DNA of 64,000 nucleotides from NCBI RefSeq assembly GCF_900217235.1, contig NZ_LT907975.1:1221501-1285500 (forward strand), read 5' to 3'. Source of the DNA: Pseudodesulfovibrio profundus. Its GTDB lineage: Bacteria > Desulfobacterota > Desulfovibrionia > Desulfovibrionales > Desulfovibrionaceae. Under the pieces are notes generated by a model. The model did not search any database. It was given only the letters and a program-made list of their open reading frames with translations, and was not told where the DNA came from. Below are positions 34,667-43,951 of the stretch, in pieces. How positions within the stretch are numbered: the stretch's first letter is position 1; each line of letters starts with the position of its first letter. The position numbers and the translations under genes were made by a program.

Positions 34667-35452
34667 CTACAGCTCGATGTTGCTGGTCCAGAAAACAGGC
34701 CCTTTGGTACACACCTGCACATGGTGCCCCTTGCCGTCCTTGCTTACGCAGCCAAGACAGGCACCGACACCACAGGCCATCCGATTCTCCAGCGACACCT
34801 GCGCCCGAGCGCCGAAATCCTGGGCGAAACGTTTAACCGTCCGCATAAAGGGGGTCGGGCCGCAGGAGAGGATCAAACCGTCTTTTTCAGCGTATTCCTT
34901 GATCAGGGAGCGCATGGTCTCGATAATCCCGTCCAGATCTTCGGGCTTTTCCTCAATCATACACTGCCCGCTTACCTGCTCAGAAAGCTGACCGAACGGA
35001 TAACATTCCAGCGGCAACCGATGGGCGAGAAAAAGATTCAGGTTTTCCGGGTTCGGATGGGACTCGACATAACCGCGAAAAGGTGCGATTCCGATACCGC
35101 CGGCCAAAAGGAGAGTCGGCGTATCCGGCTCCACGGCAAAAGAGTTGCCAAGCGGGTCCCAAATGGTAACACTATCACCGGGCTTCATGGTCGCCAGACG
35201 GGATGTACCCCGCCCTACCTTCTGCATGAAGAGGGTCAAGGTATCCCCATCGGCGGACGAGATGGAGAACGGACGAGCCCAGAGCATATCAAGTTCCCAA
35301 CCCGTCGGACGGATCATGACGAACTGGCCTGGCTTCCAGCCGCTCCAGTCGGGATACTCCAACCGAATCTCAAAAAATTCATCTGGTCTTTTTAATTGAC
35401 CAACCGGGGACACTTCCAATACTTTTACAGTCCGGCAATTCCTCAAGGACAT
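34667..35452 (-). CDS. pyrK: Dihydroorotate dehydrogenase B, electron-transfer subunit
   Basis: This 261-aa subunit has a ferredoxin-reductase-like FAD/NAD fold (GQFVMIRP and LLLAGGIGIAPF). A C-terminal [2Fe-2S] cluster is formed by the cysteines in CGVGACLGCVSKDG and a final Cys (VQVC). It passes electrons from PyrD to NAD+. I chose the ATG at 35452 with AAGGG upstream. Only 12 bp separate it from the divergent U32 gene, so the promoters of each must lie in the other's coding region. Confidence 0.95.
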   Translation of the reverse strand: MSLRNCRTVKVLEVSPVGQLKRPDEFFEIRLEYPDWSGWKPGQFVMIRPTGWELDMLWARPFSISSADGDTLTLFMQKVGRGTSRLATMKPGDSVTIWDPLGNSFAVEPDTPTLLLAGGIGIAPFRGYVESHPNPENLNLFLAHRLPLECYPFGQLSEQVSGQCMIEEKPEDLDGIIETMRSLIKEYAEKDGLILSCGPTPFMRTVKRFAQDFGARAQVSLENRMACGVGACLGCVSKDGKGHHVQVCTKGPVFWTSNIEL

Positions 35453-35464
35453 AAATAAACCCTT

Positions 35465-37447
35465 ATGAGCAAAAAACACATACCTGAAATCATGGCCCCT
35501 GCGGGGGACACGCAATCCTATTTAGCGGCGGTGGCTGCGGGCGCGGATGCCGTTTATGTCGGCCTCAAGCATTTTTCTGCCCGCATGCAGGCCACCAACT
35601 TCTCTATCAGCGAGCTGGCGCAACTGGCAAGCCTCGGTCGCGACCGCGGCACCAAGACCTATGTTGCCATGAACACATTGGTCAAGCCCAATGATGTGGA
35701 ATCCGCAGGCAGACTGATCGATCGACTGGGCCAGACCGTCAAACCCTTTGCGATCATCGTACAGGATTTGGCCATGGTCGAGCTGGCACGGCAGGTCGGT
35801 TTCAAGGGAGAAGTCCATCTTTCCACCCTTGCCATCCTCAGCCATCCAAGCGGCCTTGAAACCATCCGCAAGCTGGGCGTAAACTGCGTGGTTGTTCCCC
35901 GCGAGCTGAATCTGGATGAAGTCAAGATGATGGCCGACGCCTGCCCCAAGGATCTCGATCTGGAGATTTTCGTGCATGGTGCGTTGTGCCACTGCGTTTC
36001 CGGCCGCTGCTACTGGTCCAGCTATCTTGGCGGCAAATCCGGTCTGCGCGGACGATGTGTACAACCCTGTCGCCGTCTGTACAAGCAGGACAAGAACCAC
36101 GCGCAACGGCTGTTCTCCTGCTCCGACCTCTCCCTCGATGTTCTGACCAAGCCCCTTCTTGATATCCCCAAGGTTGCGGCGTGGAAAATCGAAGGACGAA
36201 AAAAGGGCCCCCACTATGTGTACTACACGGTGCGTGCCTACCAGATGCTTCGGGACAATCCCAAGGACGCCCAGGCCAAGAAGACTGCTGTAGAGCTGCT
36301 GGAGCAGGCCCTTGGCCGTCCGACAAGCCACTCGACATTTCTACCCCAACGCCCTTTCCAGCCCATCACACCGGGCGAGGAAACCGGGTCGGGACGCCTG
36401 ATCGGCGAAATAAAGCGGGATCAGAAAAAGCTGTATTTTCAGCCGAGAGAACCGCTCCATCCGGGTGATGCCATACGTATCGGCTATGAAGATCTGCCGG
36501 GACACCGGACCCTTTTCATTCGCCGCCGAGTACCAAAGCGCGGACGCATGGATATCCCGTTCTCCAAAAAGCCCGGGAACAACCACATCCCCTCCGGCAC
36601 CAAGGTCTTTCTTGTGGATCGACGCGAGCCGGAATTGATGAAGCAGATCAAGGAACTGCAAGGTGAGTTGGAATTCTTCCCTGCTCCCAAGAGCAAGGAG
36701 TCGACATTTACTCCCAAGTGGCCGAAAACCGCGGCCCGCTCCAAGATCAAACCCGAAATGGTCACGTTGTACCGTACGCCGCCTCGCGGACGCACATACG
36801 GCAAGGTCGCCTTCTGGCTTGAACGCCCAACCATCGGCAAGACCCCGCAGGCACAGGTGGGACGCTCCCAGTGGTGGCTTCCGCCCGTTATCTGGCCCGA
36901 TGAAGACAAACGCTATCGTTCACTGATCCGTGAGGCCGTCAAAAAAGGTGCTCGCGAGTTTGTCATCAACGCCCCGTGGCAGGCTGCGTATTTTGAGGAT
37001 CGAAAAAACGTGAAGCTGGTGGCCGGACCGTTCTGCAACGCGTCCAACCGCCTCGCTCTCAATGTCCTCAAGGACCTGGGATGCTCGTCTGCGATCATCG
37101 CACCGGAACTTCCGGAAGAGGATATCCTGGCCTTGGCCCAGAATCCGCCGATCCCGCTGGGCATTGTTACCAAGGGATTGTGGCCCTTCGGCATAGCGCG
37201 ATTCCTTTCGGATTCCGTCAAGATGGAAGAATCCATCAAGTCCCCGATGAACGAAGTGTTGTTTGTCCGAAAACACGGTCAGAACAACTGGCTCTACCCC
37301 GGCTGGGAGCTGGATCTTGTGGGCGAGCGCCGCACGCTGGAGCGGGTAGGATTCAGAAGCTTCATCACCATGAAGGAAGAGTGGCCGCGAAACGTGCCAC
37401 GCCCGAAACGCACCAGTACATTCAACTGGAAGCTGAAGCTCCTGTAA
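35465..37447 (+). CDS. Peptidase U32-family protein (RlhA/TrhP-like)
   Basis: This 660-aa U32-family protein has an N-terminal barrel (APAGDTQSYLAAVAAGADAV) and the U32 signature with a cysteine cluster (IFVHGALCHCVSGRCY, then GLRGRCVQPCR at about residues 170-205). A long C-terminal domain follows. Length and layout resemble RlhA, which makes 5-hydroxycytidine in 23S rRNA, and related RNA hydroxylation enzymes rather than a true protease. The exact substrate is not certain. It has its own terminator, beyond which IS copy 2 is inserted. Confidence 0.88.
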   Translation: MSKKHIPEIMAPAGDTQSYLAAVAAGADAVYVGLKHFSARMQATNFSISELAQLASLGRDRGTKTYVAMNTLVKPNDVESAGRLIDRLGQTVKPFAIIVQDLAMVELARQVGFKGEVHLSTLAILSHPSGLETIRKLGVNCVVVPRELNLDEVKMMADACPKDLDLEIFVHGALCHCVSGRCYWSSYLGGKSGLRGRCVQPCRRLYKQDKNHAQRLFSCSDLSLDVLTKPLLDIPKVAAWKIEGRKKGPHYVYYTVRAYQMLRDNPKDAQAKKTAVELLEQALGRPTSHSTFLPQRPFQPITPGEETGSGRLIGEIKRDQKKLYFQPREPLHPGDAIRIGYEDLPGHRTLFIRRRVPKRGRMDIPFSKKPGNNHIPSGTKVFLVDRREPELMKQIKELQGELEFFPAPKSKESTFTPKWPKTAARSKIKPEMVTLYRTPPRGRTYGKVAFWLERPTIGKTPQAQVGRSQWWLPPVIWPDEDKRYRSLIREAVKKGAREFVINAPWQAAYFEDRKNVKLVAGPFCNASNRLALNVLKDLGCSSAIIAPELPEEDILALAQNPPIPLGIVTKGLWPFGIARFLSDSVKMEESIKSPMNEVLFVRKHGQNNWLYPGWELDLVGERRTLERVGFRSFITMKEEWPRNVPRPKRTSTFNWKLKLL

Positions 37448-37474
37448 AACGAGAGCTAACGACAAAACAACAAA

Positions 37475-37504
37475 AGGGCAACCTGCTGACAGGTGGCCCT
37501 TTTT
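37475..37504 (+). terminator. Intrinsic terminator of the U32 gene
   Basis: An 11-bp stem with one mismatch (AGGGCAACCTG/CAGGTGGCCCT) and a CTGA loop is followed by five T residues. IS copy 2 begins seven bases after the T-run. Confidence 0.88.
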
Positions 37505-37552
37505 CATTCACTGTCCCGTCCTGAAATAGGTTGACACCCAGAGGACCTATTT

Positions 37553-37951
37553 ATGGAAGACAAATCCAAACAGCGAGTTAGACGCACCCAACGCGATTAC
37601 ACGATGGCCTTTAAATTGTCGGTTGTGGCACAGGTGGAAAAGGGCGAGATGACGTACAAGCAGGCTCAGGCTCTTTATGGTATTCAAGGGCGAAGCACTG
37701 TGCTGAAGTGGCTCAGGAAGCACGGCACCCTTGATTGGAGCAAGTCCATGGTACATTCCCGAAAAGACCCAAAAGCCAGAGAAACACCGGTCCAGAAGAT
37801 CAAACGGCTGGAGAAAGAGCTTGAGGAAGAAAAGATCAAGACCGCGCTTCTCAATAAAATGATTGAGATTTCCGACCGCGAGTTTGGGACTTCTATAAGA
37901 AAAAAGCTTACCCCCGAGCTGCACGAAGTCTTCAGAGAGAAAGACAAATAA
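37553..37951 (+). CDS. IS3-family transposase OrfA (copy 2)
   Basis: This is the same 132-aa DNA-binding protein as OrfA of copy 1, with an N-terminal helix-turn-helix and a charged coiled coil. It has the same GAGGA ribosome site and the same slippery heptamer (37900-37906). Nothing in this copy appears broken, so it should be active. Confidence 0.93.
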   Translation: MEDKSKQRVRRTQRDYTMAFKLSVVAQVEKGEMTYKQAQALYGIQGRSTVLKWLRKHGTLDWSKSMVHSRKDPKARETPVQKIKRLEKELEEEKIKTALLNKMIEISDREFGTSIRKKLTPELHEVFREKDK

Positions 37952-37981
37952 GCTTGTCTGCTTGTTGCAGGCAGCTCGGGG
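37900..37981 (+). other. Programmed -1 frameshift signal of the IS (copy 2)
   Basis: The heptamer A AAA AAG is at 37900-37906, with the 11-bp stem between 37912-37922 and 37971-37981, exactly as in copy 1. Confidence 0.85.
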
Positions 37982-38784
37982 TCAGTCGGCAGTCCGTGTA
38001 TCAGGCTGAAAAGCGCCATGATGCACGGGAAGCCATGTATCAGGAGGCAAAGGCCATGGTCCTGAACGTGCGGACCAGGATGCCCCGCCTTGGGACTCGA
38101 AAGCTGTACCACCTGTTGAAGGACGCATTTTCCGCAAAGGGAATCAGGCTCGGACGTGATGGGTTGTTTTCCCTGCTGCGGCGAGAGCATATGCTCATCA
38201 AGCGACGGAAAAACTATACAAAGACAACCAACTCGAAGCATTGGCTAAAAAAGCATCCCAACTTGTTGAAAGATGTTCAACCGAGATGTCCTGAGCAGGT
38301 GTTCGTAAGCGACATTACCTACGTGAATACACGTGAGCAAACATGCTATCTGTCGCTGGTGACAGATGCATTCAGCCGGAAGATAATGGGATACAACGTG
38401 AGCCGGGATCTCAGTGCGGAAAGCACAACCAAAGCGCTGGACGCGGCAGTTGAAAACAAGCGAAGGAGGGTGAATACAATTCACCATTCAGATCGAGGAC
38501 TCCAATACGCTTCTTCGGTCTACCAGAGAAAACTCCAGGAATCCGGCATGGTTCCTTCCATGACAGATGGCTATGACTGCTATCAAAATGCCTTGGCGGA
38601 ACGGATGAATGGAATTCTGAAGCAAGAGTTCATGGTCACCAAATGCAACGACTTTGCAGAGCTCAATACCCTGGTGAGGGAATCCGTTGAGATATACAAT
38701 TCACAACGGCCACATCTCAGCCTAGGAATGAGAACGCCAAACGATGTACACGAATCAGGCTGTGGGGCTAGCCCCACAGCCTGA
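37954..38784 (+). CDS. IS3-family transposase OrfB, DDE catalytic domain (copy 2)
   Basis: This 276-aa integrase-core protein is identical to OrfB of copy 1, with the acidic residues of SDITY, SDRG and AERMN intact. It is most likely expressed as an OrfAB fusion through the frameshift signal. Its stop lies in the 34-bp palindrome at 38753-38786. Confidence 0.93.
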   Translation: MSACCRQLGVSRQSVYQAEKRHDAREAMYQEAKAMVLNVRTRMPRLGTRKLYHLLKDAFSAKGIRLGRDGLFSLLRREHMLIKRRKNYTKTTNSKHWLKKHPNLLKDVQPRCPEQVFVSDITYVNTREQTCYLSLVTDAFSRKIMGYNVSRDLSAESTTKALDAAVENKRRRVNTIHHSDRGLQYASSVYQRKLQESGMVPSMTDGYDCYQNALAERMNGILKQEFMVTKCNDFAELNTLVRESVEIYNSQRPHLSLGMRTPNDVHESGCGASPTA

Positions 38785-38786
38785 TT
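38753..38786. repeat. 34-bp perfect palindrome at the 3' end of OrfB (copy 2)
   Basis: It has the same sequence and position relative to the stop as in copy 1. Confidence 0.9.
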
Positions 38787-38843
38787 GAAACCTTCAAAAA
38801 CCGTCAACCTATTTCAGGACGGCTCACACTAAAATTCAGTCGA

Positions 38844-39185
38844 TTATTTGAACGTCTTGCCACTCCACCCAAACAGGTGCCGTTCAATGGAACCGAAAGA
38901 GATGTACGCGCGTTCGGACGCTACACCGAGAGCCTGCTGTATCACCACAGCCAAAGCTGCAGAGAACTCTTCGGTACGATCTTCCGGCAGGCCGATGGAG
39001 TCAAGTGTAACAAAGGCGGCCGGGCTGTCCTCACCGCCGAACAGCATGGTTTTGTCATGCTCAACGATGGTCAGGACATAGGACTCGGGCTTGCCCAGCA
39101 TATCCGCCACAACAGAAGAAAAATGCTGAGCTGTTTTTACAGGCTCATCCAGCGAAACGTTGGTCTCCACTTTGATCAGCGGCAT
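38844..39185 (-). CDS. MIF-like tautomerase
   Basis: This 113-aa protein has Pro directly after the initiator Met (MPLIKVETN), which becomes the catalytic N-terminal base of the tautomerase superfamily. Its length and C-terminus (GWSGKTF) match the macrophage-inhibitory-factor/phenylpyruvate tautomerase branch rather than the 60-aa 4-oxalocrotonate type. It is the last gene of the minus-strand cluster from carB, ten bases after phzF. The substrate is not known. Confidence 0.88.
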   Translation of the reverse strand: MPLIKVETNVSLDEPVKTAQHFSSVVADMLGKPESYVLTIVEHDKTMLFGGEDSPAAFVTLDSIGLPEDRTEEFSAALAVVIQQALGVASERAYISFGSIERHLFGWSGKTFK

Positions 39186-39194
39186 GCAGCCTCC

Positions 39195-39977
39195 CTATAG
39201 CGTGATGGTTCCTTTCATGTACGTCACGGCCTGTCCGGCGATCTTCACCCTGTCGCCCAGATTGGCACATTCCAGAACCCCACCGCGTCGGGATGCCTGA
39301 TACGCAATCAGGGAATCTTTACCCAAGCGGGCAGCCCAGTAGGGAACGAGCGTGCAGTGGGCAGAACCGGTAACCGGATCTTCCAGAATGCCCTCTTCAG
39401 GCACAAAGGTGCGGGAAACAAAGTCGTAATCTAGGCCCGGAGCCGTGCAGATCATGCATACGCCATCGAGCTGAACAACCTTGGCAAAATCAGGTTTGAG
39501 ATCCCGAACAGTCTGTTCATCCTCAAACACGGCCATCATGTCGCGTTTGCCCATGAACAGTAAATCAGGACGAACACCGAGGGCATCGGACACCCGCTCG
39601 GTCACCTGTATTTCTCGCACGCCCCATGCCGGGAAATCCATGGAGTATCGTCCGTTGTCACGGTCCACAAAAAGACGGCCGCTTTTGGTCTCAAAGACAA
39701 CGGCCTGATCGGTGTAATCGAGAAACTCGTAGATGACATGGGCGCTTGCCAACGTGGCATGACCACACAGGTCAACTTCGGTTTCCGGCGTGAACCAGCG
39801 CAATTCGAAGTACTCGCCTTTGCGGACGAAGAAAGCGGTCTCGGACAGATTGTTCTCTTCAGCGATATGCTGCATCAACTCGTCGGACAGCCACTCATAC
39901 AAAGGGATAACCGCTGCAGGATTACCGCTGAAAACCTCTTCGGCGAATGCGTCCACCTGATAGATTTCCAGTTCCAT
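39195..39977 (-). CDS. PhzF-family isomerase
   Basis: This 260-aa PhzF-family protein resembles trans-2,3-dihydro-3-hydroxyanthranilate isomerase. The typical start (YQVDAFAEEVFSGNPAAV), the catalytic Glu in NNLSETAFF, and the CGHATLASAHV and DPVTGSAHCTL motifs are all present. Most bacterial members have no known role and are not linked to phenazine. It sits between PBP1A and the tautomerase on one transcript. Confidence 0.92.
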   Translation of the reverse strand: MELEIYQVDAFAEEVFSGNPAAVIPLYEWLSDELMQHIAEENNLSETAFFVRKGEYFELRWFTPETEVDLCGHATLASAHVIYEFLDYTDQAVVFETKSGRLFVDRDNGRYSMDFPAWGVREIQVTERVSDALGVRPDLLFMGKRDMMAVFEDEQTVRDLKPDFAKVVQLDGVCMICTAPGLDYDFVSRTFVPEEGILEDPVTGSAHCTLVPYWAARLGKDSLIAYQASRRGGVLECANLGDRVKIAGQAVTYMKGTITL

Positions 39978-39991
39978 GGTTCCCCCTTGTG

Positions 39992-42337
39992 TTAAAATGT
40001 CTGCTTGAACAAGTCGTCAGCCGATGCGGGAACATCCTGACCGCTGGAAGTATCCGGCGCCATTTCCGTGGGCTCTGTTCCTGCCTTGAAGGGAAGGAAG
40101 TAGTCACGCTTGGAGCTTGGCGATGCCAGCTTGCCGGAGTCCCCATCTACACGGACCATAACAATTCCCGGAGGCTGGGGGAAGTCCTCGTACGGATAAT
40201 CCTCTTCCACCTCTTTGCGGTACATGACCCAGATGGGACTGGCCGCACGGGAGCCGGTCTCCCATTTACCCATGGGTGTGAGCTGATCAAAGCCAACGAA
40301 AACACCGGTGAGGAGGTAGGGAGAATAGCCCATATACCAGGCATCCTGTTCCATGTTGGACGTGCCGGTCTTACCCGCCACAGGTCTTCCGAGGACCTTG
40401 GCTCGCCAGCCGGTGCCATTCTGGACAACGTGTTTCATGAGCGTCGCCATGATGTATGCGGTCTGCGGGCTGATGGCATCGACAGTCTCGGGCTCGGACT
40501 TATACATTTCTTCGCCCCACGCTGACTTGACGGACAGCACGGTGCGCGGCTTGATGTAGGAACCGTCGCGAGCAAAGGCCGTGTAGGCTTCACAGAGATT
40601 GTAGAGTGTCACAACACCTGAACCGAGCGCCACGGACAAATCTTCCGGGAAATCAGCTTCCAGACCCAACGCCTTGGCTCGGTCAATGATCCGCCTGATG
40701 CCGATCTTCTGCGCCACACGAATGGTGACGAGGTTCTTGGATTTGACAAGGGCCGTGCGGAGCAATGTCGGCCCTTCATAGGTGCCTTCAAAGTTCTCGG
40801 GACGCCACAGTTTGCCCTTTTCATCATCGGCGTAAACAATCGGCGCATCGAGCAACATGCTTGCAGGAGTCAAGCCGCTGTCTATGGCTGTAGAATATAC
40901 CACAGGCTTGAAAGCGGAACCGGGCTGGCGCTTGGCCTGAGTGGCGCGGTTGAACTGACTTTTATGGAACGAATAGCCACCGACTAGGGCTACCACTTCA
41001 CCGTTTTTCGGCTCTACAGAAACCAGCGCTCCTTCGACTTCGGGCATCCGCTCAAGGTCGAGAACCCACGTGCCTTCGGGTTTCTCGGGAGACTTGTCCA
41101 CCGTGGCCCATACAACATCACCCTTTTTGAGAATCTTGCGGGCATCAGTCGGGTTGGGCACATCTTCATGGCTTTTCTTGATATCCGGCTCGCGAACCCA
41201 CCAGAGATTCTTGATGGGAATAATTCCCTTGAATTTACCAAACCGGACATAAACAGTATCTTTCTGGACCTTGTCCACATACGCTTTAAACGGATCGGAC
41301 TTTTCCAGTAAATTTTCCGTATCCTGCGGCCCTTCATCCAATATGATGGCAGCATCGGCCGGACTGACATTGGCCTCTGGTCCGATCCAACCACGGCGCT
41401 TGGCGGAATTGAGCAAGCCACGTCGCACAGACTTCTCGGCTGCTTCCTGATGCTTGAGATCACAGGGAGTCGTGACAGTCAGACCGGCGTGATACACGGC
41501 CTCTTCGCCAAACTCTTCGATGAGCCAGCGACGTACTTCTTCGAGATAGTACGCCCCAACACCCCAGGACGGATCAGGCATGGCCTTGAGCTCAATCTCC
41601 TCAGCCATGGCTTCCTCATACTGCTCCGGGGTGATCCATTGCAGATTACGCAACTGCTGTAATACGTAGCGCTGACGAAGCTTGGCCTGCTCCCAGTTAC
41701 GGTAGGGATTGTAACGGCTGGGAGCCTGAGGCAAACCGGCCAGCATGGCGGATTCAGCAATGGTCAGGTCCTTGGCATGCTTGGCAAAATAGGAACGGGC
41801 AGCAGCCTCAATTCCATAGGAACGGGCGCCCAGATAAATCTGATTGAGATAGATGGTGAGGATTTCATCCTTGGTCAGATAATTCTCCAACCGGAAGGCA
41901 AGGATGGCCTCTTTGAGCTTGCGTCGGTAGCTCCGCTCAGAAGTCAGGAGCAGGCGCTTGATGATCTGCTGCGTGATGGTGGAGCCGCCCTGCTTGGTGC
42001 GTCCAGCCTTGACGTTGGCAACAAAAGCGCGGGCAATAGCGGTGATATCAACACCGTCGTGCTCGTAAAAGCTTGCATCTTCCGCTGCGAGAAATGCTTT
42101 TGGCGCCCACTCGGACATCTGATCGAGGGTGACCAGAAAACGCTTTTCCTTATAGAAGTACCCGAGGACCTGATTGTCCTTGGCATAAACAGTAGTAACC
42201 AGCGACGGATTATAGTCGGTAATGTTCTTGAATCCGGGTAAATCCTTGGAAGCCCATTGATACAGGCCTATGGCACCGCCAACACCGAGCACCACACAGA
42301 CAAGAAACACCACAAGCAGAATTTTCAATATTTTCAT
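39992..42337 (-). CDS. mrcA: Penicillin-binding protein 1A (bifunctional)
   Basis: This 781-aa class A enzyme is anchored by one N-terminal helix (about 3-25). The glycosyltransferase domain has the catalytic EDASFYEHDGVD and GGSTITQQIIKR. The transpeptidase domain has the active Ser in GSAFKP and the KTGTSN motif. It polymerises and cross-links peptidoglycan in the periplasm. The C-terminal tail is Ser/Pro/Asp-rich. It is six bases downstream of the YkgJ-like gene. Confidence 0.95.
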   Translation of the reverse strand: MKILKILLVVFLVCVVLGVGGAIGLYQWASKDLPGFKNITDYNPSLVTTVYAKDNQVLGYFYKEKRFLVTLDQMSEWAPKAFLAAEDASFYEHDGVDITAIARAFVANVKAGRTKQGGSTITQQIIKRLLLTSERSYRRKLKEAILAFRLENYLTKDEILTIYLNQIYLGARSYGIEAAARSYFAKHAKDLTIAESAMLAGLPQAPSRYNPYRNWEQAKLRQRYVLQQLRNLQWITPEQYEEAMAEEIELKAMPDPSWGVGAYYLEEVRRWLIEEFGEEAVYHAGLTVTTPCDLKHQEAAEKSVRRGLLNSAKRRGWIGPEANVSPADAAIILDEGPQDTENLLEKSDPFKAYVDKVQKDTVYVRFGKFKGIIPIKNLWWVREPDIKKSHEDVPNPTDARKILKKGDVVWATVDKSPEKPEGTWVLDLERMPEVEGALVSVEPKNGEVVALVGGYSFHKSQFNRATQAKRQPGSAFKPVVYSTAIDSGLTPASMLLDAPIVYADDEKGKLWRPENFEGTYEGPTLLRTALVKSKNLVTIRVAQKIGIRRIIDRAKALGLEADFPEDLSVALGSGVVTLYNLCEAYTAFARDGSYIKPRTVLSVKSAWGEEMYKSEPETVDAISPQTAYIMATLMKHVVQNGTGWRAKVLGRPVAGKTGTSNMEQDAWYMGYSPYLLTGVFVGFDQLTPMGKWETGSRAASPIWVMYRKEVEEDYPYEDFPQPPGIVMVRVDGDSGKLASPSSKRDYFLPFKAGTEPTEMAPDTSSGQDVPASADDLFKQTF

Positions 42338-42342
42338 AGATA

Positions 42343-42906
42343 TCAGAAACCTTTGTTAACCTTGCACGCCCCTTTGGTCGGCGGCAGCCCCCATACCAGA
42401 CGCAATCGTCCGTACAGGTCTTTCACATCGGCTTTATTCATGTCCAACGAACGCAGCATCCGAATGAGCGTCCGTTCCTCCCGTCTGGCCAGACAGATGG
42501 GAGAATCAAAAAATATGACATCACAACCGACCATCCAAAAAGGAAACAGGCGGCAGTAATACGGGCGGGCTTCCTTGGGAATCTCGCACCCTTCCGGACC
42601 GAGAAAACGACAGGCGCCCATGGTGTCCACGGCAAGACGAAAATGCTCTTTTCCTTCAGGAAACAGCTCGCGAACCAATTCTTCCTCACCGGGGAACAAC
42701 CGGCATACGTAGTCCACAAATGCCTTGGAATTGGGTGACAGGACAAAACCGCCGGTATGCGGCACGTGCTCCTGAATCCGCTCTTTCTCTATCTGTGAGA
42801 GCGGGAAGCAGAATTCCTCCTGACCGGTGGCAATGCGGCAGCACGTGGGGCCCTGCAAGGAACACCGTCTGCAAACATCGCTATCGCCCACTTGGGTCAG
42901 AGTCAT
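42343..42906 (-). CDS. YkgJ-family cysteine-cluster protein
   Basis: This 187-aa protein has an N-terminal cluster (CRRCSLQGPTCC) and later Cys residues (GACRFLGPEGCEIP, then YYCRLFP and PICLA), as in the YkgJ/zinc-iron-chelating domain family. Members are thought to bind Zn or an iron-sulfur cluster; their role is unknown. I chose the ATG at 42906 with GGAG upstream. It is packed between kdsD and PBP1A. Confidence 0.85.
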   Translation of the reverse strand: MTLTQVGDSDVCRRCSLQGPTCCRIATGQEEFCFPLSQIEKERIQEHVPHTGGFVLSPNSKAFVDYVCRLFPGEEELVRELFPEGKEHFRLAVDTMGACRFLGPEGCEIPKEARPYYCRLFPFWMVGCDVIFFDSPICLARREERTLIRMLRSLDMNKADVKDLYGRLRLVWGLPPTKGACKVNKGF

Positions 42907-42929
42907 GAATTCTCCCGCCACAAGGCGGC

Positions 42930-43937
42930 TTATTTGGCCGGGCCGGAACCGGAAAAACGCAGAGCGCCCTTGCCCAGCAGGTCATGCAGGTGGACCATCC
43001 CCACCAGTGCGCCATCATCATTGACCACTGGCAGAACTGTTATCTCATTCTGCTCCATCACATCAAGGACATGAGCCGAGGATTCACCCACCGTAGCCCG
43101 CTTCGGGCCTCGGGTCATGACTTCCGCCACCGGACGGTTCAGGTCAAAGGGACCACAGCACACCTCGCGGCGCACATCGCCATCCGTAAACACGCCCTCA
43201 AGCAGACCGTTTTCATCAATAATGCCCACGAGACCAAGGCCTCCGGCATTCAAAATTTCCAACGCATCTTTCAACGAAGCATCCACGCTGACCGTCGGCA
43301 AGTTGTCGCGGTGCATGAGTTGATCCACGCAGGATGCCAATCGCTGACCGAGTGAACCACCCGGATGAAACTTCTTGAAATCATCACGGCCAAAGGACTT
43401 CCACTCCATCAGGCAGACCGCAAGCGCATCCCCCACTGCCAACTGTGCAGTGGTGGACGCCGTGGGAGCCAGCCCGATAAGGCAGGCTTCCTTGGGAACG
43501 CTGACCTGAATGGTGATGTCCGACAGCTCAGCCATGGCCGAGGCCGTATTACCGGTCATGCAGATAACGGTCGCCCCGATGGCCTTAAGCGTCGGGATGA
43601 TCGCATTAACCTCATCCGTGCCGCCGGAATTGGACAGGGCGAGGATGACGTCCTCATCCCTGAGCATGCCCATATCGCCATGCGCCCCTTCCACCGGATG
43701 GAGGAAAAAGGAAGGCGTTCCGGTGCTCGACAATGTAGCCGCAATCTTTCGACCGACAAGGCCGGATTTGCCAACGCCGGTAACGACCACGCGCCCGGTA
43801 CATTGGGCCATGGCCGTCACGGCCTTTTCAAACGAAGGTCCCAGCTGCTGACTGACCGACTGCAATCCTTCGATTTCAGTTTGCAGTACGTCACGAGCCA
43901 GTTTCAGCCAGTCATTATTGGCAGAGGTGCATTCCAT
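42930..43937 (-). CDS. kdsD: Arabinose-5-phosphate isomerase (KdsD/KpsF)
   Basis: This 335-aa protein has a sugar-isomerase SIS domain (about 35-180, with TGVGKSGLVGRKIAATLSS) followed by two CBS domains (about 205-325). It interconverts ribulose-5-phosphate and arabinose-5-phosphate, the first step to KDO for lipopolysaccharide. The ATG at 43937 follows GGAG and is 14 bp after the purF stop. An upstream start at 43994 would overlap purF. Confidence 0.94.
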   Translation of the reverse strand: MECTSANNDWLKLARDVLQTEIEGLQSVSQQLGPSFEKAVTAMAQCTGRVVVTGVGKSGLVGRKIAATLSSTGTPSFFLHPVEGAHGDMGMLRDEDVILALSNSGGTDEVNAIIPTLKAIGATVICMTGNTASAMAELSDITIQVSVPKEACLIGLAPTASTTAQLAVGDALAVCLMEWKSFGRDDFKKFHPGGSLGQRLASCVDQLMHRDNLPTVSVDASLKDALEILNAGGLGLVGIIDENGLLEGVFTDGDVRREVCCGPFDLNRPVAEVMTRGPKRATVGESSAHVLDVMEQNEITVLPVVNDDGALVGMVHLHDLLGKGALRFSGSGPAK

Positions 43938-43951
43938 CAGGTGATGCTCCG

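Larger units (their letters stand above)
37512..38826 (+). mobile_element. IS3-family insertion sequence, copy 2 (1315 bp)
   Basis: I see no base that differs from copy 1 (1482-2796), including inverted repeats, slippery site and palindrome; the offset is exactly 36030. It is flanked by a different 3-bp duplication, CAC (37509-37511 and 38827-38829), so it is an independent insertion rather than part of a larger duplicated block. It lies between the convergent U32 and tautomerase genes. Confidence 0.96.

Noticed and set aside
33734-35395. 553-codon open frame opposite pyrD and pyrK
   Set aside because: It spans two well-supported minus-strand genes and reads as low-quality sequence rich in His, Gln and Arg. 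It is an antisense shadow.
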